Source: Algibacter sp. L3A6
Lineage (GTDB): Bacteria > Bacteroidota > Bacteroidia > Flavobacteriales > Flavobacteriaceae
Assembly (NCBI RefSeq): GCF_009796825.1
Contig: NZ_CP047030.1
Location: forward strand, 2,145,501 to 2,209,500
DNA: 64,000 nucleotides
Direction: 5' to 3'
The position numbers were made by a program, and so were the translations under genes. Shown here piece by piece: positions 1-8,083 of this stretch; the first letter of the stretch is position 1; the number at the start of each line of letters is the position of its first letter. Below the pieces are notes generated by a model, which was not told the DNA's origin, did not search any database, and saw only the letters and a program-made list of their open reading frames with translations.

Positions 1-31
1 AACGCTTCAACTAAAGAAATAAAACTTACCA

Positions 32-715
32 ATGAGTAAAAATATAATTATTACAGGAACAAGTAGAGGTATTGGTTTTGAGTTGGTACAACTTTTTGCA
101 AACGAAGGGCATAATGTATTGGCGCTTTCGCGGAATGAAAAACCTATTAGTAATTTAAATTTAGAAAACGTTACTTGTTTTTCTTTTGATTTAAATGACG
201 AAAAGGATTACGAGAAAGTTGAAACTTTTATTTCTGAAAATTGGAAACAAGTTGATGTTTTAATCAATAACGCTGGCGCTTTACTAAACAAACCGTTTGC
301 AGAAATAACAATTGCAGATTTTGAAGCGGTTTATAAAACAAATGTCTTTGGTGTTGCCGAAATAACTAGAAAAGTACTTCCGTTTATGCAGACTTCAAGC
401 CACGTGGTTACTATTAGTTCTATGGGTGGTGTGCAAGGCAGTATGAAGTTTCCTGGCTTAGCAGCATATAGTTCTAGTAAAGCAGCTGTAATTACGCTTA
501 CAGAGCTCTTAGCGGAAGAATATAAAGAATCTGGTATTGCTTTTAATGTATTGGCTTTAGGAGCTGTACAAACCGAAATGCTGGAAGAAGCCTTTCCTGG
601 TTATCAAGCACCAACTACAGCTTTAGAAATGGCTCAGTATATTTTCGATTTTTCACTTAACGGAAATAAGTATTATAACGGTAAAATGTTACAGGTTTCT
701 AATTCTACGCCGTAA
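32..715 (+). CDS. SDR family NAD(P)-dependent oxidoreductase
   Basis: This 227-residue protein is a classical short-chain dehydrogenase/reductase. The N-terminal Rossmann fold has the nucleotide motif TGTSRGIG (residues 8-15), the structural NNAG motif is at 79-82, and the catalytic YSSSK motif gives Tyr146 and Lys150, with a serine pair near 130. The length is slightly below the usual 240-260. The substrate cannot be read from sequence. No signal peptide is visible, so it is cytoplasmic. It is followed by a 405-base gap and appears to be the last gene of whatever lies upstream of the window. The family call is firm and the specific reaction is unknown. Confidence 0.9.
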   Translation: MSKNIIITGTSRGIGFELVQLFANEGHNVLALSRNEKPISNLNLENVTCFSFDLNDEKDYEKVETFISENWKQVDVLINNAGALLNKPFAEITIADFEAVYKTNVFGVAEITRKVLPFMQTSSHVVTISSMGGVQGSMKFPGLAAYSSSKAAVITLTELLAEEYKESGIAFNVLALGAVQTEMLEEAFPGYQAPTTALEMAQYIFDFSLNGNKYYNGKMLQVSNSTP

Positions 716-1120
716 TATAAATACTCTTTAGAAGTTGTCTTCTTATTAAATCGTGAATTATGTTAAAATGTTTTGGTGGATAAAAAGTCTTTTTACATCG
801 TTTAGCGCTTGTTAATTTGTGAGATTCGTTAAACTGTTTAAGAGGTTTATGCTAGTGAATTTAGATAGATTGATGATGGTTTGGGTAAGAAAATGGAAAA
901 TCCGATAATCTGTTTTGTGTTTAAAAAGTGAATTTTTTGACGTTTTTATGTTAAAATATAGCATGTTTTTATGACTTTTAATCGTTTAAATGCATAAAAA
1001 ACGGATATTATGCATTTAATTTTAACTTTTTCCTTCATTTTTTAGTTGTAGGTTTTTATTTTCCACACCTTTGCCTAGGCATTGTAAATAATACTTTGCA
1101 CAAAACCTAAATTAACTCAA
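716..1120. other. intergenic region upstream of the first adhesin triad
   Basis: This is 405 bases of AT-rich DNA with no convincing reading frame on either strand. Apart from a possible promoter at its right end, I see no repeat, RNA gene or strong hairpin in it. Confidence 0.5.
1046..1073 (+). promoter_or_regulatory. possible Bacteroidetes-type promoter for the adhesin/SprF/OmpA operon
   Basis: A TTG at 1046-1048 is followed after 17 bases by CACCTTTG at 1066-1073. This matches the -7 consensus TAnnTTTG at all but its first base. It lies about 50 bases before the TTG start of the adhesin gene. It is a weak match by eye only. Confidence 0.35.
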
Positions 1121-3850
1121 TTGAAAAAAGTCCTCTTTTTGGCTTTTGCTCTTCTATTATCTTGTTTTGCAAAAGTACATGCGCAATGCGATGAAGTAGT
1201 AACTTATAATGTTTGTGACATGACAATCGTTGATAAGGATGCTGACGGAACGCCCGACGGAATAATTAATTTATACGACGTTTATAATGCTCTTCCTGGA
1301 ATTTCAACGCCAATAACATCGGCTTCGGGCACTTGGTTCGATCCAAATTATAATTTCTCCCTAGATGTATCTACTGGCGATTTATATTTATGGGACTTAA
1401 AAGATGCTTCGGTTGATATCGATTCGTACCAGTTTCAATTAATCGATACGTCTAGTGCGTGTCCCGATGGAATAAAAACACGATTAAATATTGTTCTCGG
1501 CCCTTTTGAAGGGAAACCTTTGCCTCCTGCAGGAGTTAATGATGCGAATGTTACGGTATGTCAAGCCGTGCTAGCTGGTTTCGATTTATTTCAAGTTTTC
1601 GAGTCACAACCATCACCTCACAAAAATGGTGTTTGGGAGTTTGTAGGGAATATGGGAGACCCAAGTAATTTTAAAGGCTTAAGTGTTGAAGGTAAGTTTA
1701 ATGCCGAAATTCCTTATGAGCCTTATGGTGATCTAGTAGAGTTTGATGTTTTCGAATTTAAATATACCGTTTATGGTGTGTCGCCATGCGATTCAGAAAA
1801 AGTATCTTATTTTAAAGTAGAAGTTATTCGTGATGTACTTTCTGGAGAACCTTCAACTTATGACATTTGTGAGAGTGATATATTATCTGGAATGTGGGAT
1901 GCAGATATTGATTTAACAGATGATAGATTCCTTGTAGGTGAAGATGTAGAAGGTACTTGGAAATCTGCTTTTGATCCTACAAACCAAATTTCAAACCCAG
2001 CAGATTCTAATATTAATATTAGAGAGGTTTATGATAATTTAAAAAGTAGTAAATCTAATTTTGGCTGTAGAGAGTTTACGTATACATACTCGGTAGAAGC
2101 GAGGTCTTCTTTAACCGATTGCCCAAGTAAAGAATCGGAAGTGGTATTTAGAATTTACGAACCTATTAAACCTTTTTATCAAGCTCAGCCTTTGGAAGTG
2201 TGTTTGGATGATAATAAGCCGGCAGGTATAAGCTTGTACAACGAATTAATTTTTACAACAGAAAACGGTGTATTGTATAATTATCCAGAAGTATTAGGGT
2301 GTAACTCGTGGAGTTTTATTTCAGGACCTTCGGATATTAGAACAGATACCGATTCTGGTTATATAAATTTAAATACACTTACTCAAGCCAATGCAGGTAC
2401 CTACGTTTTTAGTTATTATGTTTCTAGTTTGTGTAATGCTTGTGGAAGTAGTGGTACGTCGCCATGCGATCCTAAATTCACTTATGTTACTATTGTTTTA
2501 TTGCCTAATAATTATCCAGGTGAAGACACTGTAGGTATGGAGTTTTGCGAAAATGATCCGTTAATAGCAAGTCCTTTTGATCTGTTTTCTCGTTTGAATA
2601 TCAATAGTGTTGATGGCCCAATTTACCAAGGACCTTTAGGAATATGGGTTGATAATATTTCTGGAGAAACGATTACAAACCCAACAACCTACGAGTTGCC
2701 CCAAGTTAAAGATAGTCAGCTTTTCGATTTTACTTATTCAACTGTAACAGAAAAAGGCTGTATTAATTCGGTAAATTTATCGTTTACAGTTTATGAAGAA
2801 TATACAGCTGGTGTAGATACGCTATTAGATGTTTGCGATAATAATGGTGTTGTTGATTTGTTTGATGAATTAGACGGAAATCCTAGTGGAACAGGAACCT
2901 GGACAGGACCAAACGGATTTATTACAACCGATTATAAAGCTGGATTTGATCCAAAAACAGCTGATGCCGGAGTTTATACTTATACAGTTCCTGATAATGT
3001 ATCGCCAGAGGGCACAACTATGTGTTCTGGTAGTGAGGCAACTATTACGGTAACTCTTTATAAGAGTCCAAGTGCAGGAGAGGATGTTGCTTATGATGTG
3101 TGCCGATCTGATTTGGAAATAGATTTAATAGATTATCTAGATGATTCAGCTAACAGCGGTGGTGTTTTTATAGATGTAGATAATGGTAATTTACCCATAG
3201 GGAATTTGTTAGATGTTTCTCAATTGGTGGCTGGAGTTTATAATTTTAGATACGAAATTCAAGGGCATGCTTCATGTCTTTTAGATACAGCCTTAATAGA
3301 AATTACTGTTTCTGAAGTTGAGGTGCCAACAACATCTAATCAAACTTTCTGCGCTGTAGATGGTGAAACCGTTAATAGCTTAGTCGCGAATAATGGATAT
3401 GATTTTAATTGGTATGATACAGCCATTGACACAACTCCATTACCATTAGGGACTATTTTAATAAACGGCGAAGACTATTTTGTTGCCGCTTTAGATGAAA
3501 ATGGTTGCGAATCTCCCAAAATAGCCATGACGGCTACTATCCTACCTTTTGGAGATGATAATTGCGAAAGTTGTATTAAAGATGGTATTTCCGTTAATGG
3601 TGATGGTGTAAACGATGTTTTCGATTTATGTAATTTACCGGAAACCTATCCAAATTTCGAATTAAATATTCATAACAGATATGGAGTTACTGTTTATAAA
3701 GGTATAAAAAGCACACCGTTATTTTCGGGTAAATCGAATGTCTCGGGAACACTAGGGAAGCAATTGTCTTCTGGAGTTTATTTTTATGTTTTCGATCCGA
3801 AAGACGGGATGACTAAACCTTTTCAGGGGAATTTTTACTTAAGCAAATAA
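1121..3850 (+). CDS. T9SS type B sorting-domain adhesin (gliding-motility-associated C-terminal domain)
   Basis: A 909-residue exported protein. The signal peptide is residues 1-21, ending at VHA before QC. The body consists of diverged beta-rich modules, several with a Cys-Asp-Asn-Gly-type opening followed by Asp-Leu (for example near residues 565-580). The last 90 residues begin at the CESC motif and contain NGDGVNDVF, NRYGVTVYKG and SSGVYFYVF. This is the CHU_C / type B CTD pattern (TIGR04131) recognised by the type IX system. The start is a TTG, chosen because it is followed directly by the signal peptide. It is one base from an SprF gene and then an OmpA gene, the standard layout for SprB-like cell-surface adhesins. 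Ligand unknown. Confidence 0.85.
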   Translation: MKKVLFLAFALLLSCFAKVHAQCDEVVTYNVCDMTIVDKDADGTPDGIINLYDVYNALPGISTPITSASGTWFDPNYNFSLDVSTGDLYLWDLKDASVDIDSYQFQLIDTSSACPDGIKTRLNIVLGPFEGKPLPPAGVNDANVTVCQAVLAGFDLFQVFESQPSPHKNGVWEFVGNMGDPSNFKGLSVEGKFNAEIPYEPYGDLVEFDVFEFKYTVYGVSPCDSEKVSYFKVEVIRDVLSGEPSTYDICESDILSGMWDADIDLTDDRFLVGEDVEGTWKSAFDPTNQISNPADSNINIREVYDNLKSSKSNFGCREFTYTYSVEARSSLTDCPSKESEVVFRIYEPIKPFYQAQPLEVCLDDNKPAGISLYNELIFTTENGVLYNYPEVLGCNSWSFISGPSDIRTDTDSGYINLNTLTQANAGTYVFSYYVSSLCNACGSSGTSPCDPKFTYVTIVLLPNNYPGEDTVGMEFCENDPLIASPFDLFSRLNINSVDGPIYQGPLGIWVDNISGETITNPTTYELPQVKDSQLFDFTYSTVTEKGCINSVNLSFTVYEEYTAGVDTLLDVCDNNGVVDLFDELDGNPSGTGTWTGPNGFITTDYKAGFDPKTADAGVYTYTVPDNVSPEGTTMCSGSEATITVTLYKSPSAGEDVAYDVCRSDLEIDLIDYLDDSANSGGVFIDVDNGNLPIGNLLDVSQLVAGVYNFRYEIQGHASCLLDTALIEITVSEVEVPTTSNQTFCAVDGETVNSLVANNGYDFNWYDTAIDTTPLPLGTILINGEDYFVAALDENGCESPKIAMTATILPFGDDNCESCIKDGISVNGDGVNDVFDLCNLPETYPNFELNIHNRYGVTVYKGIKSTPLFSGKSNVSGTLGKQLSSGVYFYVFDPKDGMTKPFQGNFYLSK

Positions 3851-3854
3851 GTTG

Positions 3855-4766
3855 ATGAAGATAAAATTATTTATACTATTTATAGTTTGTAATCTGTCGG
3901 TTTTTGCACAGCAAGAACCACAGTACACACAATATATGTACAATATGAGCATGGTGAATCCTGCTTATATGATAAACGAACCAAGCCTTGTAGAAGTTGG
4001 TGCTTTATACCGAACACAATGGGTAGGGATAGACGGAGCACCAAAAACAACTAATGTTTTTGCTAATATTCCATTGAGTGAAAAAATAGAATTAAGCGTT
4101 AATTATTTAAATGATAATATAGGAGGAAATGTAAATACAAGTGAAAACATATTTAATGTAGATGCAGCTTATAAAATTAATTTAAACAAAGAGCTTAATT
4201 TGTCTTTTGGATTAAAAGCTGGTTTCGATCATTTAAATTTTAGTGCTATTGGTAGTAATGTATCTACCGATCCTTCTTTTGGAAACACTAATAAAACGGT
4301 TTTAAATATTGGAGCAGGAGCCTTTTTGTTTCATAAAAATTATTACGTCGGGTTATCGTCACCAAATTTAATTCCTGCCGATTTAAGTGTTAATGATGAT
4401 GTGATATACAACAACAGTATTCATGGGTTTTTAATTGCAGGTTATATTTACGAGTTGAATGATTTGTTTAAAATAAAACCATCAACTGTTATGAAATTTG
4501 CTGGAGGAGCACCGTTATCTTTTGATGTTTCTGCAAATGTTCTTTATGATAATAAACTCGAATTAGGAGTGTCTTATCGTTATCAAGACGCTGTTTCTGG
4601 TTTGGCTGTTTTCAACATAACACCAGATTTACGCATCGGTTATTCGCACGATTTTAATACAAGTCAATTAAAAAGTTACAACAATGGAAGTCACGAATTT
4701 GTTTTGCTTTATAGGTTTGATGTATTAGGTTTAAGTAAAAAATATTCATCTCCAAGATTCTACTAA
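3855..4766 (+). CDS. PorP/SprF family type IX secretion membrane protein
   Basis: A 303-residue outer-membrane beta-barrel protein. The signal peptide ends at VFA before QQEPQYTQYMYN. The family hallmarks are the YTQYMYN...NPAY opening (residues 24-38) and RTQWVGIDGAPKT (about 52-64). In Flavobacterium, SprF is needed for secretion of the type B adhesin SprB. I start it at the ATG at 3855; a TTG one codon earlier gives the same frame but is less likely. It follows the adhesin by 4 bases and precedes the OmpA gene by 1 base, so the three form an operon. It is the partner of the preceding adhesin by inference from order. Confidence 0.9.
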   Translation: MKIKLFILFIVCNLSVFAQQEPQYTQYMYNMSMVNPAYMINEPSLVEVGALYRTQWVGIDGAPKTTNVFANIPLSEKIELSVNYLNDNIGGNVNTSENIFNVDAAYKINLNKELNLSFGLKAGFDHLNFSAIGSNVSTDPSFGNTNKTVLNIGAGAFLFHKNYYVGLSSPNLIPADLSVNDDVIYNNSIHGFLIAGYIYELNDLFKIKPSTVMKFAGGAPLSFDVSANVLYDNKLELGVSYRYQDAVSGLAVFNITPDLRIGYSHDFNTSQLKSYNNGSHEFVLLYRFDVLGLSKKYSSPRFY

Positions 4767-4767
4767 T

Positions 4768-6795
4768 ATGATTAAGAAAATAACTTTAATTTTTGCAATC
4801 TGTTTTATGTCTCAGTTGGCCGTTGGCCAAAAATCTAGAGGCGATCGTTTTTTCGAAAAAGGAGATTACATCAATGCAGCAAAATATTACGAAACGGCCT
4901 TAGAAAAGGAACGTCATAAAAAAGATTTAGAAAATCTAGCGGAATGTTACTATAATACGTTTCAGTATCGATTAGCATCTCGACATTTAAAGCAATTGGT
5001 AAAAGGTCGATTTGGCGAAAAGGATAAAAGCTACAACAACGAATATAACTTTAAGCTGTATCAAATACTTTCTGCTTTGGGAGATTATGAGGCTGCTTTG
5101 GTGTATTTAAAATTGTATAAAGAGAATAATTCTGCAACGTTAGATGTTGCTGAATCTATCGAAACCATTGAAACTTTTAAGCTTAAAACACCCGATTACA
5201 AAATTGAAAAAGCGCAGTTTAATTCTGAAGCTTCAGATTTTGGAGCGGTAAAGTTTGGGGATAGTGTTTATTTTACTTCCGATAGAGATGTAAATCAATT
5301 ATTCGGAAAAACTTATAAATGGACGCATCAACCATTTTTGGATATTTATGTAACTGCTGTAAACAAGGATATTGATACCGTTGGCTATACAAAAGCATTA
5401 CCGAAAAATGTCAATTCTAAATATCACGAAGGAAATTTCTGTTTTAGTAAAGACGGTAATACCTTATATATTTCAAGAAGTAATATTGTAGATGGTAAGC
5501 GCGAATTTAACGATGCTAAAACCAATGATATTCACATTTATAAATGGGTAAAAGAGAATGGAAAATGGTTGGAGCCAGTGAAATTAGCGTTTAATAAAAA
5601 CGGATTCTCATATCAGCACCCAGCTTTAAGTCCAGATGGGAGTAAATTATACTTCTCGTCTAATTTAGAAGGTGGTTTTGGAAGTTTCGATTTGTATTAC
5701 GTTGCTTTAAGTGAAGGTGAAATTAGCGATCCTGTAAACTTAGGTGCTACAATAAATACAGAAAATAGAGAACACTTTCCATTTATATCAGAAGAAGGAA
5801 ATCTGTTTTTTGCTTCTAACGGACATTTAGGTTTGGGTATGTTGGATAATTTTGTTTCGGAGTTGGTGAATAATACGTTTACTGCTCCAACAAATTTAGG
5901 TGTGCCAATCAATTCTCAATACGATGATTTCGGAATAAATTATTACAACGAAAATGAAGGCTTTTTTGCTTCGAATAGAAATAAAAAAGACGATAATATT
6001 TTCAAGTTTAAACAATCGGGACCAATATTTATTAGAGAGTATATCAACACATTTGAAATTCGAGATGCTGTTACAAAAGAATATATTCCTAACGCTCAAG
6101 TTGTTTTAAGCAACAGAAAAAAGGCTGAGGTGTATAGTAATACTTTAGATGATACTTCTGTTTTTAATATGAATTTGTTAGCAGATCATTACGAGCTTAA
6201 AGCTGAAAGTGAAGGGTATTATGCAAAAACGCTCACTGTAGAAGTTTTAGAAAAACAAGATCAAAAACATGTATTGTATTTAAAGCAAATTCCGCCACCG
6301 CCACCAGTAGTTGTAGATCCCGTGGAAGCTATAATTACAGAAAAGAAAATAGATAAGAAATTAAAAGAAGAAGATCCAACGAGGTTTGCTTTGCTTACTG
6401 ATGTCGATGGACCACCGGTTATAGAGAAAGATGGTAAATTATTTTTTAAGTTAGCTCCTATTTATTTTGATTTTGGAACTTGGAATATTACAACCGAATC
6501 TAAAAAAATATTAGACGAATTATCTGCAAAATTAGAACGTTATCCTGATATCTATTTAAAGATAAGCGCTCATACTGATAGTCGTGGTAGTGCAAAATAC
6601 AATCAAATTTTATCAGAGCGTCGTGCAGAATCTACAAGAAATTACATAGCTTTGGAAGGTTATATTAACGCTCGTAGATTATCGTTTAAAGGCTTTGGGG
6701 AAATGGAGCCTATTGTACCGTGCCCTATGCTAAATTGCACAGAAGAAGAGCACCAGCTTAACAGACGAAGCGAGTTCGAAATTATTAAATATTAA
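4768..6795 (+). CDS. OmpA family protein with TPR and PD40-like repeats
   Basis: A 675-residue envelope protein. After a signal peptide (ending VGQ, residue 21) come TPR-like helices (22-120). Next is a region of WD40/PD40-like blades (about 150-400, with HPALSPDGSKLYFSS and similar motifs). A carboxypeptidase-regulatory-like beta domain follows (about 420-510), with a proline-rich hinge near 510. The C-terminal OmpA peptidoglycan-binding domain has HTDSRG and LSERRAEST motifs. It probably anchors the adhesin/SprF assembly to peptidoglycan. This is inferred from the repeated association of these three gene types, which also appears at 52.8-64 kb in this window. Confidence 0.9.
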   Translation: MIKKITLIFAICFMSQLAVGQKSRGDRFFEKGDYINAAKYYETALEKERHKKDLENLAECYYNTFQYRLASRHLKQLVKGRFGEKDKSYNNEYNFKLYQILSALGDYEAALVYLKLYKENNSATLDVAESIETIETFKLKTPDYKIEKAQFNSEASDFGAVKFGDSVYFTSDRDVNQLFGKTYKWTHQPFLDIYVTAVNKDIDTVGYTKALPKNVNSKYHEGNFCFSKDGNTLYISRSNIVDGKREFNDAKTNDIHIYKWVKENGKWLEPVKLAFNKNGFSYQHPALSPDGSKLYFSSNLEGGFGSFDLYYVALSEGEISDPVNLGATINTENREHFPFISEEGNLFFASNGHLGLGMLDNFVSELVNNTFTAPTNLGVPINSQYDDFGINYYNENEGFFASNRNKKDDNIFKFKQSGPIFIREYINTFEIRDAVTKEYIPNAQVVLSNRKKAEVYSNTLDDTSVFNMNLLADHYELKAESEGYYAKTLTVEVLEKQDQKHVLYLKQIPPPPPVVVDPVEAIITEKKIDKKLKEEDPTRFALLTDVDGPPVIEKDGKLFFKLAPIYFDFGTWNITTESKKILDELSAKLERYPDIYLKISAHTDSRGSAKYNQILSERRAESTRNYIALEGYINARRLSFKGFGEMEPIVPCPMLNCTEEEHQLNRRSEFEIIKY

Positions 6796-6801
6796 AGTTT
6801 T

Positions 6802-7437
6802 ATGAAACAATATAAATGTGTCATTTTTGATTGCGATGGTGTTTTGGTGGATAGTGAACCTGTAAGCATACAGGTGTTAGTAGATATCGCAAATGAATAT
6901 GGAGCGAATATTGATTTAGCTTACGGAATGAAACATTTTAAAGGAAGTTTCTTCGATGCCTGTAAACGTATGATTTCTGAATTAGCACAAAAACAATTAC
7001 CAGATTCTTTAGAGAGAGAATACAGACAGCGCAGTTTTGAAGCTTTTAAAAAAGATATGAAACCCGTTGAAGGGGTTAAGGGTGTTCTTAAAAATATAAA
7101 TAGACCATTTTGTGTTGCATCTAGCGGTCCAGAAGATAAAATAGAACTTAATTTAGGGCTTACCGGTTTATTGCCTTTCTTCGAAAATAAAATATTTAGT
7201 TGCTATAAAATCCAAAAATGGAAACCAGATCCAGCAGTGTTTTTATGGGCAGCCGAAACTATGGGTTTTAAGCCTGAAGAATGTGTTGTAATTGAAGATA
7301 GTATATCTGGAGTTCGTGCAGCAAAAGCTGGTGGGTTTGACGTGTTTGGATACGTAGCTCACGATTATAATAATCAATTAAAAGATGAAGCTACCCAAAC
7401 GTTTGATAGTATGGATAAGCTTTTAAGTATGATTTAA
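6802..7437 (+). CDS. HAD family hydrolase, beta-phosphoglucomutase-like
   Basis: A 211-residue cytoplasmic HAD-superfamily phosphatase. Motif I is FDCDGVLVDSE (residues 8-18) with nucleophile Asp9 and Asp11. A helical cap follows, motif II is in the CVASSGP segment, the motif III lysine is in KWKPDP, and motif IV is VVIEDSISG. The arrangement resembles subfamily IA enzymes acting on small sugar phosphates. The exact substrate is not deducible. It starts 6 bases after the OmpA gene and may be cotranscribed, although its function has no obvious link to secretion. Confidence 0.88.
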   Translation: MKQYKCVIFDCDGVLVDSEPVSIQVLVDIANEYGANIDLAYGMKHFKGSFFDACKRMISELAQKQLPDSLEREYRQRSFEAFKKDMKPVEGVKGVLKNINRPFCVASSGPEDKIELNLGLTGLLPFFENKIFSCYKIQKWKPDPAVFLWAAETMGFKPEECVVIEDSISGVRAAKAGGFDVFGYVAHDYNNQLKDEATQTFDSMDKLLSMI

Positions 7438-7515
7438 TGATCTTTTCGTTAAATGAGTCTAGAAGAAAAGTTTCATTGTAATAAGAAAAAACCTAACTCT
7501 ATTAAAAATATATTT

Positions 7516-8040
7516 ATGAAGAAAAAATACACTTTAATTGCATTTCTGTTTTTGTCTTTAAATGTTATGGCTATGCAAATTTTTGTTAAAGTTAGTGAGA
7601 GTAAGACTATAGCTCTAGAGGTTGAAGCGAATGATACTATTGAAAATGTAAAGGCAAAGATTCAAGATAAGGAAGGTATACCTCCAGATGAACAAGTTTT
7701 AAAATATAACGGACAAACTTTAGAGAATGGACACACGTTAGCAGATTATAATATTCAAAAAGAATCTACTTTATTATTAGAATCATCTACGTTATCGTTG
7801 AGTAGTTTAGCTAAGAGCAAGGATCCGTTATCGGTGTATCCTGTGCCTGCTGCAGATTATATTTCTATTTCTAATTTAAAGGAAGTTAAAGCATACCGTA
7901 TTCTAAATGTCCTAGGACAAGGTGTTCAGGAAGGATTTGTTTCTAATAGTAAAGATCGAATTGATATCCAAAGTTTAGATAAAGGGTTTTATGTTTTGAG
8001 TTTTAAAAATGAAGACTCATTGCGTTTCTTGAAAGAATAA
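7516..8040 (+). CDS. exported ubiquitin domain fused to a T9SS type A sorting domain
   Basis: A 174-residue protein with three parts. Residues 1-19 are a signal peptide ending VMA. Residues 20-91 align without gaps to ubiquitin residues 1-72: by my count against human ubiquitin from memory, 51 of 72 positions are identical. They include MQIFVK at the start, TIENVKAKIQDKEGIPPD and DYNIQKESTL. Residues 107-174 are a type A T9SS C-terminal domain (VYPVPAADYISIS, ILNVLGQ, LDKGFYVLSF). Signal peptidase cleavage after Ala19 would expose exactly ubiquitin Met1. Gly75-Gly76 are missing, and Leu8, Ile44, His68 and Val70 are Ser, Lys, Leu and Glu. Lysines 6, 11, 27, 29, 33 and 63 are kept, while Lys48 is Gln. 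An ATG at 7453 in the same frame would bury the signal peptide behind a polar extension, so I start at 7516. The known precedent is the secreted ubiquitin-like BfUbb of Bacteroides fragilis. Function unknown. Confidence 0.9.
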   Translation: MKKKYTLIAFLFLSLNVMAMQIFVKVSESKTIALEVEANDTIENVKAKIQDKEGIPPDEQVLKYNGQTLENGHTLADYNIQKESTLLLESSTLSLSSLAKSKDPLSVYPVPAADYISISNLKEVKAYRILNVLGQGVQEGFVSNSKDRIDIQSLDKGFYVLSFKNEDSLRFLKE

Positions 8041-8083
8041 ATATCTTTTTTTTTATTGAAATTTCTAGACGGAACCTTTCTGT

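Noticed and set aside
7453..7515. An earlier in-frame ATG for the ubiquitin gene
   Set aside because: It adds 21 polar residues before a well-formed signal peptide; MKKKYTLIAF at 7516 is the natural start.
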